DNA of 64,000 bases from CBDBIK01 sp965206145 (GTDB lineage: Bacteria; Pseudomonadota; Alphaproteobacteria; TMED109), in NCBI GenBank assembly GCA_965206145.1, contig CBDBIK010000006.1, positions 1-64,000 of the forward strand, in the 5' to 3' direction. Made by a program: the position numbers and the translations under genes. The notes below the pieces were generated by a model. It saw only the letters and a program-made list of their open reading frames with translations. It had not been told where the DNA came from and did no database searches. Each line of letters starts with the position of its first letter. Position 1 is the stretch's first letter. This document shows, piece after piece, positions 17,014 through 26,126 of the stretch.

Positions 17014-17772
17014 CTACGTTCGCCGGACGCTGTGCTGCACTGCGATTCCGAAAGAGCGAGGGATTGCCTGCATCGCCCCGAGACCCGCTTCCCGGAACTC
17101 CTCCTCCAGGCGCTGGCGAGGAAGAAAGCGGCGAATGCTGTCACTCAGATAGGCGTATGAGTCACGCTTGCCCGCAACCGCACTCCCCAATCGGGGAATG
17201 ACCTCCTGCAAATATCTCTCATAAATGTTCTTGAGGGCACCGTCTGGCGGAAAGAATTCAAGTGATAGAAACCGTCCGCCCGGACGGAGAACGCGGCGAA
17301 CTTCCCGGAGTGATGCTCCAATTTCAGGGAGGTTGCGAAGCCCGAAGGCACAAGTAACGAGAGAAAAAGAACCGTTGGGGAAGGGGAGGGCCGCGCTGTC
17401 GCTGCGCACCCATGAAATTCCGGTGTCCAGTCTCCGGCACCGGGCGCGTTGACGGCCCTTTGCGAGCATCTCCTGGCTGTAATCGAGGACCGTGACCGAA
17501 GCCTCGTCGAAGCGCCGTCGCAACCGGAACGCGATATCACCGGTGCCACCGGCGAGGTCCAGGGAAAATCGGGCATCACGAGCCAAGACGGAACCCGTCA
17601 TCAGGCGTTTCCAGTGCCGGTGCAGCCCTACGGACATGAGATCGTTCATCAGATCGTAGCGCCCGGCCACGCCATCGAAGACCTCGCGCACCAGTTTGCG
17701 CTTCTCCATGCGGTTCACGTTGCGGTCGCCGAACGGGACGGAGCCTTCGTTTGCCGGAGTGTGGTCGTTCAT
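17014..17772 (-). CDS. ubiE: ubiquinone/menaquinone biosynthesis C-methyltransferase
   Basis: UbiE/Coq5 adds the C-methyl group of ubiquinone (or demethylmenaquinone) using S-adenosylmethionine. The sequence has VREVFDGVAGRYDLMNDLMS and GLHRHWKR, the SAM motif LDLAGGTGDIAFRLRRRF, CAFGLRNLPEIGASLREV and RRVLRPGGRFLSLEF, all family signatures. ATG 17772 has GGGTGAG just upstream and gives 252 residues. Quinone type cannot be decided, but ubiquinone is expected in an alphaproteobacterium. The 5' end is followed by about 310 bp of sparse DNA before the CDF gene on the same strand. Confidence 0.95.
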   Translation of the reverse strand: MNDHTPANEGSVPFGDRNVNRMEKRKLVREVFDGVAGRYDLMNDLMSVGLHRHWKRLMTGSVLARDARFSLDLAGGTGDIAFRLRRRFDEASVTVLDYSQEMLAKGRQRARCRRLDTGISWVRSDSAALPFPNGSFSLVTCAFGLRNLPEIGASLREVRRVLRPGGRFLSLEFFPPDGALKNIYERYLQEVIPRLGSAVAGKRDSYAYLSDSIRRFLPRQRLEEEFREAGLGAMQAIPRSFGIAVQHSVRRT

Positions 17773-18086
17773 TTGCTCACCCTGCAGGTCACGCAAGGAC
17801 AATCAAAGAGTTCTGGGTTCTTGCAAGGCTGAAGACCGTCGTGAGGGGTCTGCTTTTTCGGGGCTCGGTGCCTCACTCGGGGGGCAGGATCAAGGTAGAT
17901 TTTCGAGGCTCCGTCTTGAGATTTCGCTTGGGCTTGTTCCGGGAGGCTTTGCGTTGATTTTCACGGCGGGCAGGACGCGAGCCTTCGGAGGCTTGCCTGG
18001 CTTCACGGGTTGGACTCTCCTTGCCCGGAATCCTACCAACGCCGGGCGTGGCATGGCAACGGCGGTGGAGGCGGCCTTCGTGCGAA
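17773..18086. other. sparse region between the CDF gene and ubiE
   Basis: No gene is firmly supported. On the minus strand one frame ending at 17873 would encode a short, very basic, Arg/Lys/Pro-rich peptide (from about 18050), and another frame ending at 17890 overlaps it. Both lack a good start and ribosome site, though a small basic protein remains possible. The ubiE promoter, if separate from the CDF transcript, must lie here. Confidence 0.4.
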
Positions 18087-19241
18087 TCAAACGGCCTCGA
18101 ACCTACCGTGGTGATCGCAGTGGTCGCCGTGTGGATGGTGCAGGTGATCGCCGACGAGGTAATCGACATGGTCTTCGTGCGAAATAGCCTCGTGCCCGCA
18201 ACCCGGACCGTGTGCATGGTCCGGGGCATGCTCGTTGCAGACGTGCGCCTCGATGCAGGCATCGGGCGTGAAGGCACCGCGCATCTGTCCGTCCTGTGGG
18301 CAGTCAATGCGTCCGGGCAGGAGACCTGGATGGCCTTCAGCCCAGTCTTCCAGGGATTTATCGATCTGGATGGTTGTGTGTTCGATTCCGAAGTCCTTCG
18401 CGATCGCGCGAATTCTCCCTAGGAGGGCGTCCGTGTCATCGTGATCCTTCTCGACTAGGACATGTGCGGTAAGGGCGTTGTAATCGGGTGAGATCGTCCA
18501 AGCGTGAACGTCGTAGACCGTGGCAACGCTATCGAGGTTCTCAATCTGACGGCACAGGGCGCGAATATCGAGATCTTTGGGTGTTCCTTCCAGAAGGACG
18601 TGGATCACCTTTGCAAGCAGTTTCCAGGCGCTGACCGCCACAAGTATTCCGATGACTAGGCTTGCGATCAGGTCGGACAGTGTCCAGCCGAACGCCCAGA
18701 TCAGGACGCCCGAGACGACCACCCCCGCCGATCCCAGCAAGTCGGCGATCACGTGATGGAACGTTCCCTCGATGTTGATGTTTTTCTGGGCCGGGGCGTG
18801 AAGCATTTTGGCCACGACAAGATTGAGGATGAGCCCACCCGTGCCGATCGCTAGCACGAGCTCTCCCTGGACTTCGGGCGGGGATTGGAGTCGTCCGATG
18901 GCTTCGTAGATGATCCAGGCCGAAACCAACCAGAGTGCTAACGCGTTGGCGAGAGCTGCCAGGATTTCTATCCGGCGCAGCCCGAAGGTCCGTTCTGCGG
19001 TCGCTGGACGCCTGGCGAGATGAATGGCGGCAAGGGCCAGTGCAATGGAGGCACCATCGGCCAGCATGTGACCTGCATCGGCGATCAGGGCGAGGCTACT
19101 GGAGAGAATGCCGCCGACGAGTTCGACGACCATGTAGATGCTGATCAGAACAAGAGAGGCCGCAAGGAGCTTGCGGCTGATTTCCTGTAGCGAATGGGAG
19201 TGGTTCTGCCCCGGGGCTGTTTTCATGTTCGGAGCACTCAT
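18087..19241 (-). CDS. CDF family cation (zinc-type) efflux transporter with His-rich C-terminal tail
   Basis: The first 300 residues are a typical cation diffusion facilitator of the CzcD/ZitB group: six hydrophobic segments, LIADAGHMLADG with the HxxxD metal site in TM2, HVIADLLGSAGVVVSG in TM5, then a cytoplasmic ferredoxin-like domain ending near TTIQIDKSLEDW. It should export Zn2+ (or Co/Cd) in exchange for protons. The last ~70 residues are unusual: Cys/His-rich with CGHEAISHEDHVDYLVGDHL and HHPHGDHCDHHG. I recall that kind of motif from stand-alone bacterial metal-binding proteins. ATG 19241 gives 384 residues; ATG 19226 is an alternative. Confidence 0.9.
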   Translation of the reverse strand: MSAPNMKTAPGQNHSHSLQEISRKLLAASLVLISIYMVVELVGGILSSSLALIADAGHMLADGASIALALAAIHLARRPATAERTFGLRRIEILAALANALALWLVSAWIIYEAIGRLQSPPEVQGELVLAIGTGGLILNLVVAKMLHAPAQKNINIEGTFHHVIADLLGSAGVVVSGVLIWAFGWTLSDLIASLVIGILVAVSAWKLLAKVIHVLLEGTPKDLDIRALCRQIENLDSVATVYDVHAWTISPDYNALTAHVLVEKDHDDTDALLGRIRAIAKDFGIEHTTIQIDKSLEDWAEGHPGLLPGRIDCPQDGQMRGAFTPDACIEAHVCNEHAPDHAHGPGCGHEAISHEDHVDYLVGDHLHHPHGDHCDHHGRFEAV

Positions 19242-19311
19242 GATCTGCCGCCCCGGTTTTTCTGGTGGATAGACAATGTGTTTACCGCCCGGCCAAACAT
19301 AGGATTTCGCG

Positions 19312-21108
19312 TCAGCGTCGCCCGAATAGGCGCTCGATATCGGCGCGTTGAAGCTCCACGAAGGTGGGTCTTCCGTGATTGCATTGGCCGGAGTTGGGCG
19401 TTTTCTCCATGTCACGCAGGAGTGCATTCATCTCCGTGATGTTCAGGGTCCGGCCGGCACGCACGCTTCCGTGGCAGGCCATCGTCGAGCAGACGTGTTC
19501 GATCCGGTCCTTGATTGAGTACGGCGTGCGGTGTTCGAGGAATTCATCGGCAAGGTCACGGACCAAGCCTTCCACGTTCATCGTCCCCAGGATCGCAGGT
19601 GTCTCACGCACCACCACCGTTCCATCCCCGAAACCCTCAATCACGAGGCCCAGCCCCTGAAGATCATCGGCGTGCTCGACGAGGGCTTCGGTGGCTGCAG
19701 GCTCAAGGCTTACCACTTCCGGCACGAGCAGGATCTGTCGTTCGACGCCGCCTTTTTCGAATCCAGCTCGCATGCTCTCCAGTACCAGCCGTTCATGTGC
19801 TGCGTGTTGGTCGACGATTACCAAGCTTTCGGGAGTTTCGGAGAGGATGTAGGTCTTGTGGACCTGAGCGCGCGCGAGGCCGAGGGGGTGGTCGGGATTC
19901 GGTTCGCCTGAGCAAGCGTGCGCCTCCCTGCCGGAATGATCCGACACCACTTCGGGTTCCTGTGCGTGCGGTGCGGTGTTGATCCCCGGAAGTGCATTGC
20001 CTGAGCTGGGAGTGCCGAGGATGTAAATGTAGGGGCCTTTGGCCTGTTCTTCCGCCTTTTTCTGTGCGCGCTGGATGGTGAAGTCTGCGAGTGTCGTGTT
20101 GGGGCGCAGGCCAGCGCCTTCGATGGCGGTGCGTACACCCCGGACGATTAGGGCCCGTGCGCTCTGTGGATCGCGGAAACGCACTTCGGCCTTGCCCGGA
20201 TGGACGTTCACGTCGACCTCGGAGGGCGGAACCTCGACATAAAGTGCCACCACCGGTTGACGGTCATGGGCGAGGAGCCCTCGGTAGGCCCCGCGCAGGG
20301 CACCGAGAAGAAGCCGGTCCTTCACCGGGCGGCCGTTGACGAAGAGATATTGAGCCCGTCCACTCGCCCGACTGGCGGTGGGAAGGGAGGCGAGTCCTGC
20401 AAGGCGTATGCCTTCGCGCAACGTGTCGACCTCGATGGAATTATCGGCGAACTCATCCCCCATCACCTGGCGCAGACGCATCGCTCGGACCTGTTTCTCA
20501 TCGCCCTTGGCACGACGGAGATCGAGGCGGAGCCGTCCATCGGATTCGAGGCGAAAAGAAGTCCTCGGGTGAGCCATCGCGAGTTGGCGGATGACATCGG
20601 TTGCCGCCATGGTCTCGGCCCGGTCACTCTTCAGGAACTTGAGCCGCGCTGGCGTTGCGCGGAATAGATCGTGCACCTCGACTCTTGTTCCCCGGTCGAG
20701 GGCAGCAGGCTTCACGGACCCGCTCTTGCCCGCATCGACGGTGATCGACCAGGCATCTTTGGAGCCTTCGGCCCGGGAGGTGATGGCAAGACGGCTCACC
20801 GCACCGATCGAGGGCAAAGCCTCGCCGCGGAAGCCGAGCGTGTTGATAACGACGAGATCGTCGTCAGGAAGCTTGGAAGTGGCGTGGCGTTCGATGGCAA
20901 GGGTCAGGTCGTCCCGTTCCATGCCGCTACCATCGTCAATGACCTCCATCAGCATCTTGCCACCTTCCCGAATCGAGATCTCGATTGAGGTGGCGTTCGC
21001 ATCAAGGGCGTTTTCGACGAGCTCCTTGATGGCGGAGGCGGGCCGTTCAACTACTTCTCCGGCAGCAATCCGATTGACGGTTCCCTCGGGCAGGCGGCGG
21101 ATACGAAT
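19312..21108 (-). CDS. mutL: DNA mismatch repair protein MutL
   Basis: MutL couples MutS mismatch recognition to strand incision and unwinding. The GHKL ATPase motifs are clear: ERPASAIKELVENALDA, IDDGSGMERDD and LGFRGEALPSIG. The C-terminal domain has QHAAHERLVLE, ACHGSVRAGR and CNHGRPTFVEL; the latter two resemble the endonuclease zinc-site motifs found in MutL of organisms without MutH. The expected N-terminus (KIRIRRLPEGTVNRIAAGEV) has no ATG, GTG or TTG nearby. An ATT at 21108 lies eight bases after a GGAGG that ends inside pgi; the only canonical start is TTG 21180, 24 codons upstream inside pgi and without a ribosome site. I report the ATT version, 598 residues. Confidence 0.93.
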   Translation of the reverse strand: MRIRRLPEGTVNRIAAGEVVERPASAIKELVENALDANATSIEISIREGGKMLMEVIDDGSGMERDDLTLAIERHATSKLPDDDLVVINTLGFRGEALPSIGAVSRLAITSRAEGSKDAWSITVDAGKSGSVKPAALDRGTRVEVHDLFRATPARLKFLKSDRAETMAATDVIRQLAMAHPRTSFRLESDGRLRLDLRRAKGDEKQVRAMRLRQVMGDEFADNSIEVDTLREGIRLAGLASLPTASRASGRAQYLFVNGRPVKDRLLLGALRGAYRGLLAHDRQPVVALYVEVPPSEVDVNVHPGKAEVRFRDPQSARALIVRGVRTAIEGAGLRPNTTLADFTIQRAQKKAEEQAKGPYIYILGTPSSGNALPGINTAPHAQEPEVVSDHSGREAHACSGEPNPDHPLGLARAQVHKTYILSETPESLVIVDQHAAHERLVLESMRAGFEKGGVERQILLVPEVVSLEPAATEALVEHADDLQGLGLVIEGFGDGTVVVRETPAILGTMNVEGLVRDLADEFLEHRTPYSIKDRIEHVCSTMACHGSVRAGRTLNITEMNALLRDMEKTPNSGQCNHGRPTFVELQRADIERLFGRR

Positions 21109-21109
21109 T

Positions 21110-22360
21110 TTAAGATCCTCCGAGCAGGGTTCGGGCCCGGTGCTTGATCGACTCGACTGCTGGCTGGTCGTAGGGATCAACGCGTAGAAGACGTGCTGCG
21201 AGAATCACCTCAATCATGAGATGCATCATAAACCCGCCGACGGACTGCATGAGGGGAGCACCGAACGTGACCGTTCGCACCGGCCGCCCACTCGCCGCGA
21301 GTGCGTCTGCGGTCGCTTTCGCGTGGGCCGAGAAAACATCGCCCAGTGCGCGTCCCGCAAGCCAGGAGGGAATCCCGGGGAGATTGTCCGGGATGCGCAG
21401 GCCCCTGTCGTCGTCGCAGGAAACCAGTGTGAACATTTTGTCCGGCGGACCGTCGAGGTACAGCTGGAGTTGGCTGTGCTGATCAGCGGTCCCTTGCGCA
21501 ACGACCGGCGTGCTTCCGTGCCCGTCCTTGCCGAGAGATTCGGCCCACAACTGTCGGTGCCACATGGCGAGAGGATGGAGTGCATCGCCGTAGATCACCG
21601 TCGCCAGGGTTTTCACGTCGGCACTTTCCATCATCTCGACCGCGGCGGCAGCTCCCTCGGCAGGGGGTGGCACGTCGTCGGCTTCCATGGTGGTGCGGAG
21701 CACGGTGCGCGCGCCATCAAGGGCGGCGTCTGCGTCTGCGCCTGCGACGAGTGCGGGGAGCAGTCCTGTCGCTGAGAAGACGGAAAAACGTCCCCCGATC
21801 TCAGGGTCGTGATCAATCGTCTCGATGGCGTAGGATTCGGCTAGCGTGCGCAAGGAGGACTTTCCTGGCTGGACGACGAAGACGACCCGTTCGCCCGGTG
21901 GGACCGAGGCCTGCTCGTACCATGCGAGCGCTAGGGCTGCCAGTGCGCATGTCTCGACCGTTTCTCCGGACTTGCTGACGACGATGGTCGAGGTCTCGGC
22001 GGCCTTGAGGCCCGCGAACAGGCTTTTCGAGGTACCAGGATCAATGCTGTTGGCGAAGAGGACGCGGGGGCAGTTGCCATTGGAAGGTGCGAGGGCAACG
22101 AGCGCCTGCCCTCCAAGACTTGAGCCCCCGGTACCGAAAACGATCACCTGGCGCGCCCGATCTCGAATGCGGTCTGCGCTTGCACGAAGCCGGTCAAGTG
22201 TCGGCGGACTCTCGACGGCTTCGAGGAACGCAATCTCTCCTCGGGCGTATTCTTTCTGAAGATTTTTGAGTGCTTCTAGGGTGTCCGCTCGCCTTGCTTC
22301 GGGCAATGTCCCGTTCGCAAGCCACCCACTCGCTTTTAGGGCAAAGGGTGGGGCCGTCAT
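21110..22360 (-). CDS. pgi: glucose-6-phosphate isomerase, short form
   Basis: Pgi interconverts glucose-6-phosphate and fructose-6-phosphate. The phosphosugar-binding SIS fold is visible as VIVFGTGGSSLGGQALVALA and VVSKSGETVETCALAAL, followed by LLPALVAGADADAALDGAR and the C-terminal half with QLWAESLGKDGHGSTPVVAQ. At 416 residues it is shorter than the 550-residue E. coli enzyme but matches the compact alphaproteobacterial form. The stop codon lies 1 bp upstream of the inferred mutL start, so the two are translationally linked. It is 14 bp downstream of the purF coding end. Confidence 0.88.
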   Translation of the reverse strand: MTAPPFALKASGWLANGTLPEARRADTLEALKNLQKEYARGEIAFLEAVESPPTLDRLRASADRIRDRARQVIVFGTGGSSLGGQALVALAPSNGNCPRVLFANSIDPGTSKSLFAGLKAAETSTIVVSKSGETVETCALAALALAWYEQASVPPGERVVFVVQPGKSSLRTLAESYAIETIDHDPEIGGRFSVFSATGLLPALVAGADADAALDGARTVLRTTMEADDVPPPAEGAAAAVEMMESADVKTLATVIYGDALHPLAMWHRQLWAESLGKDGHGSTPVVAQGTADQHSQLQLYLDGPPDKMFTLVSCDDDRGLRIPDNLPGIPSWLAGRALGDVFSAHAKATADALAASGRPVRTVTFGAPLMQSVGGFMMHLMIEVILAARLLRVDPYDQPAVESIKHRARTLLGGS

Positions 22361-22374
22361 GAGGGGCTTGCTCC

Positions 22375-23844
22375 TCAGCGTAGGGAGCCGCTTTCCTTGA
22401 GGAGCGGCGGTACCCGCTCAAGGGCCCTGTCGGTGAGGTGAATCGGGTAATCGCCCGTGAAGCAGGCGGCGCAGAAGGGGTTGTGCGCATCGCAAGGTCC
22501 GCCGCGTACGGATTCGTACAGCCCCTTGATGCTCACGAAAGCGAGGCTGTCGACGCCGATTTGTGCGGCCATTTCGCTGGGAGTCATGCGGGAAGCAATG
22601 AGGTGTTGCTTGTCAGGCGTATCGACTCCGTAGAAGCAGGGATCGGTCGTAGGTGGGCTTGCGATTCTGAGGTGAATTTCCTTTGCGCCGCCCGCCCGGA
22701 TCATGCTGGCGATTTTCGTCGAGGTGGTGCCCCGGACAATGCTGTCATCAACGAGGATGACGCGCTTGTCTTTGACGGGAGAGAGGTTGGCGTTGTGTTT
22801 CAGGCGCACGCTTCTCTGACGCATTTCGTCGGTCGGCAGAATGAACGTCCGTCCCACGAAATGATTACGGACCAGTCCCAGCTCGTAGGGGAGCTTGGCC
22901 TCGGCCGCATAACCGAGTGCTGCCGGAACGCCCGAATCGGGCACCGGGATGACGACATCGGCCTCGGTGGGCACCTCGCGTGCAAGGGTGGCACCAATGC
23001 GCTTTCGCACCTCGTAGACGTTCCGATCCTCGACCAGGCTGTCGGGTCGGGAGAAGTAGATGTATTCGAAGATGCACAGGTTCGGCGGCTTGTTCCCGAG
23101 AACTTGCTCGAAAGAGCGTACGCCGCTGGAATTTCCCTCCACGATTTCTCCCGGTTTCACGATGCGGGTGTAGTTGGCACCGATGATGTCGAGGGCGCAG
23201 GTTTCGGAGGTAAGAATGGGTGCTCCGTCGAGTTCGCCTAGTACGAGAGGGCGCACGCCGTGGGGATCGCGGGCCCCGACGATGCCGTCCCTGGTGAGCG
23301 CGACCAGTGAATAGGCACCTTCAACCTGCTTGAGGGCCCCGGCGAGACGATCGAGGAACGTCCGCCCCTGTCCCGTGGCGACCAGGTGAACGATGACCTC
23401 GGTGTCCATCGTCGATTGGAAGATGCATCCCCGCTTGACAAGTTCCCTGCGCAGGGTCTCGGCGTTGGTGATGTTTCCATTGTGGGCGAAGGCGACTCCG
23501 CCGCCCGCCGTTTCAGCAAAAATCGGCTGGATGTCGCGGATTTGCATTTTGCTGCCGCTCGTCGAGTAGCGGGTGTGGCCGATGGCCGATGAGCCGGGAA
23601 GGGAATCGATCACGTCACCGGCACCGAAGGTGTCGCCAACCAGTCCCGGAGCGCGGTGGGCATGAAACTGGGCCCCGTCGCAACTCACGATGCCGGCTGC
23701 CTCCTGTCCGCGGTGCTGGAGTGCATGTAAGCCAAGGGCGACGAGGGCGGATGAGTTGTCCTGGCCGTGAATGCCGAAGACGCCACATTCCTCATGAAAG
23801 CGGTCAGGTGCGGTGGGGTATGCAGGGCCTGGCGCACGGATCAT
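22375..23844 (-). CDS. purF: amidophosphoribosyltransferase
   Basis: PurF makes 5-phosphoribosylamine from PRPP and glutamine, the committed step of purine synthesis. From ATG 23844 a short leader precedes ECGVFGIHG, whose Cys is the N-terminal nucleophile after propeptide removal. The glutaminase domain (GHTRYSTSG, GVAFAHNGNITNAETLR) is followed by the PRPP-binding phosphoribosyltransferase motif VILVDDSIVRGTTSTKIASM. The product is 489 residues, normal for the family. The start overlaps the cvpA stop (ATGA). The cvpA-purF pairing is widely conserved. Confidence 0.95.
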   Translation of the reverse strand: MIRAPGPAYPTAPDRFHEECGVFGIHGQDNSSALVALGLHALQHRGQEAAGIVSCDGAQFHAHRAPGLVGDTFGAGDVIDSLPGSSAIGHTRYSTSGSKMQIRDIQPIFAETAGGGVAFAHNGNITNAETLRRELVKRGCIFQSTMDTEVIVHLVATGQGRTFLDRLAGALKQVEGAYSLVALTRDGIVGARDPHGVRPLVLGELDGAPILTSETCALDIIGANYTRIVKPGEIVEGNSSGVRSFEQVLGNKPPNLCIFEYIYFSRPDSLVEDRNVYEVRKRIGATLAREVPTEADVVIPVPDSGVPAALGYAAEAKLPYELGLVRNHFVGRTFILPTDEMRQRSVRLKHNANLSPVKDKRVILVDDSIVRGTTSTKIASMIRAGGAKEIHLRIASPPTTDPCFYGVDTPDKQHLIASRMTPSEMAAQIGVDSLAFVSIKGLYESVRGGPCDAHNPFCAACFTGDYPIHLTDRALERVPPLLKESGSLR

Positions 23845-24527
23845 CGCGCCTCCTCCCCTCCGGCTTCTAGGTTGATGATCTGGTCCATCCCGTCGCGTTC
23901 TGTCGAAGAATAGCCGATGTCGCCGTCTTCCTCCGAATCCGTCTTTTCCCGTTTGGGCTTGCTCATCTGTTTGACGGCATCTTCGTTGAGGGCTGGCATC
24001 ACCGGTCCGGTCGAGCATCCCGTCCCTTCCGGGATGAGGCCGTTGGGCACCAATGCCCAGAAAACGTGGGCACCGTAGCTTGCCAAGGGAAGGGTTCGCG
24101 CATTTGCAGCCCAGGCGGGACAATCCCCTCGGGTCCAGATCGTGGCTGAGAGCAGGGCGTACAGCACCGAGACGATGGCAAGTCCTCGAAGCGCTCCGAA
24201 GACGAGTCCGAGCGAGTGGTCGAGGGGTGCAAACAGGGTTCCGGAGAACACCGCAGCGATTCGCCCTGCGAGCAGAGAAAAAACGATGAGGACGACGAGG
24301 AATACCGCGCCGGCACCGAGGGAGGAAGCGATGACGGGATCCCCTACCAATGGTGCGAGCAGGTCAGCTGCCCAGTCGAGAAGGCCAACCGAGGCCCAGG
24401 CGGCCACAACCCAGCACAGAAGCGCCAGCACTTCCCGCACGAAGCCCCGGGAATAGGCGAGGATCGCGGATACGAGAACCGTTGCAAAGACGACGATGTC
24501 GACGAGGGTGAGGCCGAGGTCTTCCAT
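23841..24527 (-). CDS. cvpA: CvpA family membrane protein
   Basis: The 228-residue protein has four hydrophobic segments in its first 170 residues, beginning LTLVDIVVFATVLVSAILAY and followed by SRGFVREVLALLCWVVAAWA, the characteristic CvpA start. It is an inner-membrane protein known as colicin V production protein, needed for envelope stress or bile tolerance in enterics; its molecular activity is unknown. The C-terminal tail is charged and probably cytoplasmic (KPKREKTDSEEDGDIG). It is co-transcribed with purF, whose start codon it overlaps. Confidence 0.88.
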   Translation of the reverse strand: MEDLGLTLVDIVVFATVLVSAILAYSRGFVREVLALLCWVVAAWASVGLLDWAADLLAPLVGDPVIASSLGAGAVFLVVLIVFSLLAGRIAAVFSGTLFAPLDHSLGLVFGALRGLAIVSVLYALLSATIWTRGDCPAWAANARTLPLASYGAHVFWALVPNGLIPEGTGCSTGPVMPALNEDAVKQMSKPKREKTDSEEDGDIGYSSTERDGMDQIINLEAGGEEAR

Positions 24528-24549
24528 GTCTTAATCCCGGGACCGGAGT

Positions 24550-25344
24550 TCAGGCGGCACTCGCCGCGACATCGATCGGTCCCTCGGCAAGGCCATGAAC
24601 GAACTGCTCGACGTGGGCTGAGCCGCTTGAATCGAGCTGCTCGGAGGGGCCCTGCCAGATGATCCGCCCTTCGTGCAGCAGGGCGATGCGGGTGGCGATC
24701 TTCCGCGCACTTGCAAGGTCGTGCGTGATTGTGATCGCGGTTGCACGGAGCCTTTGCACGCAGTCGAGGATGAGGTTGTCGATGACGGCGCCGGTGATCG
24801 GATCGAGCCCCGTGGTGGGCTCGTCAAAAAAGAGAAATTCCGGGTCTGCCGCGACCGTTCGTGCGATCGCGACGCGCTTGCGCATGCCCCCTGAGAGATT
24901 TGCCGGATCGAGGCCGGCGGTGCGCTCGTCCAGGCCGACCTGGCGGAGCTTCTCGATGGCGAGCTCTCGTGCTTCGCGACGTTTCATCGGCCCCGTGTGC
25001 AGCAAAGAGAAAGCGACGTTCTCCCACACCGGCAACGAATCGAACAGCGCTCCTCCTTGGAAGAGGACGCCGGTGCGGCGCATCAGCGCGTTCCTCTGCG
25101 ACTGGGAAAGTTTCGCCACGTCTTGGCCGTCAATCTGAACCGTTCCTGCATCCGGTCGTAGCAGAGCCAATGCGCATTTGACGGTTACCGACTTTCCCGT
25201 GCCGGAGGCACCAATCACTGCGACGGACTCCCCCCGGCCTACCTCGAGGTTGACACCACGGAGGATCACTTTCGCACCGAAGTGCTTGACAAGGCTTCGG
25301 ATCTCGATGGCCGCGCCTGTTTTGCTGTTCGTTGGATCGCTCAA
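24550..25344 (-). CDS. mlaF: phospholipid transport ABC ATP-binding protein (MlaF-like)
   Basis: The ATPase has Walker A AVIGASGTGKSVTVKCALAL, Q-loop FQGGALFDSL, signature LSGGMRKRVAIARTVA, Walker B FLFFDEPTTGLDPITGAVID and an H-loop in ITHDLASARKIA. The DPITGAVIDNLI stretch and its place next to an MlaE permease identify it as MlaF, which energises phospholipid trafficking to or from the outer membrane with MlaE, MlaD and MlaB. The likely start is TTG 25344, overlapping the mlaE stop (TTGA), giving 264 residues; no ATG or GTG lies in a better place. mlaD is not in this window. Confidence 0.88.
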   Translation of the reverse strand: MSDPTNSKTGAAIEIRSLVKHFGAKVILRGVNLEVGRGESVAVIGASGTGKSVTVKCALALLRPDAGTVQIDGQDVAKLSQSQRNALMRRTGVLFQGGALFDSLPVWENVAFSLLHTGPMKRREARELAIEKLRQVGLDERTAGLDPANLSGGMRKRVAIARTVAADPEFLFFDEPTTGLDPITGAVIDNLILDCVQRLRATAITITHDLASARKIATRIALLHEGRIIWQGPSEQLDSSGSAHVEQFVHGLAEGPIDVAASAA

Positions 25345-26126
25345 CGGGAGAAGAACGCCTCTGCGATGAAGTAGTTGGCAATGAGAATCAATGCGCACGA
25401 CGAAACCACCGCATTGGTCGTGGCCCGTCCGACGCCTCGGGCACCGCCTTGTGAATGGAAACCGTGGTAGCAGCCCATCAGGGCGATCAGAAATCCGAAG
25501 ACGGCCGCTTTCACCAGACCGGAAGCCACGTCGAGTGGCTCAAGGGCGTCGACACAGCGTTTGAGGAAGACACCAGGTTCGAAGCCGAGCTTGCTGACGG
25601 CGATCAGGTAGCCTCCCAGGACGCCGATGGTGCTGGAAACGAGCACGAGCGGGGGCATCATGAGCGTGCTCGCAATCAGTCTCGGTGTCACGAGATACTG
25701 GTACGGGTTGGCGGACATGGTTTCCAGAGCGTCGATCTGTTCGCTGACGCGCATGGTGCCGGTTTCTGCTGCTGCCGCCGCGCTCACGCGTCCCGCCACC
25801 ATGAGGCCACTCAGCACCGGGGCAAGTTCACGGGTGAAGGAGGCGACCAGAAGTGTCGGAATGGTGTTCTCGGCGGTCAGGCGGCTAATGCCGGAGAAGC
25901 TCTGGAGCGCCAGCACCATGCCCGTGAAGATCGAGGTGAGGCCAACGATGGGCAGCGAGTAGTAGCCGACGTCGATGATCTGCCGCCACGTTCGTCCCAA
26001 GAAAAATGGAGGCTGCACGGTGGCGTGAAGGCTGCGCAGCGTGAACAACATCACCCGTCCTGTGGCTTCAAGGAAGGTGAGGAAGAACCGACCCACGGAG
26101 GCCAGCGGATTGGATGGGAATCTCAA
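25341..26126 (-). CDS. mlaE: MlaE family phospholipid transport permease
   Basis: The 261-residue protein is the integral membrane part of the Mla-type transporter. It has about five hydrophobic segments and the conserved LPIVGLTSIFTGMVLALQSF, ELAPVLSGLMVAGRVSAAAA and EIGTM-like (AAETGTMRVSEQIDALETM) regions of the MlaE/TrnD family. The gene starts with TTG 26126, overlapping the alr stop (TTGA), and its own stop overlaps mlaF in the same way. It is unusual for a run of genes to use TTG starts at two consecutive overlaps, which suggests tuned, low translation or coupling. Confidence 0.88.
   Translation of the reverse strand: MRFPSNPLASVGRFFLTFLEATGRVMLFTLRSLHATVQPPFFLGRTWRQIIDVGYYSLPIVGLTSIFTGMVLALQSFSGISRLTAENTIPTLLVASFTRELAPVLSGLMVAGRVSAAAAAETGTMRVSEQIDALETMSANPYQYLVTPRLIASTLMMPPLVLVSSTIGVLGGYLIAVSKLGFEPGVFLKRCVDALEPLDVASGLVKAAVFGFLIALMGCYHGFHSQGGARGVGRATTNAVVSSCALILIANYFIAEAFFSR

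Noticed and set aside
17890..18090. 66-aa minus-strand ORF (TTG start overlapping the CDF stop)
   Set aside because: No ribosome site, a competing frame overlaps it, and the product is low-complexity Pro/Ala/Lys. Left as an unannotated gap.
23845..24123. N-terminal extension of purF to 24123
   Set aside because: It would overlap cvpA deeply; the conserved start is ATG 23844, coupled by ATGA to the cvpA stop.
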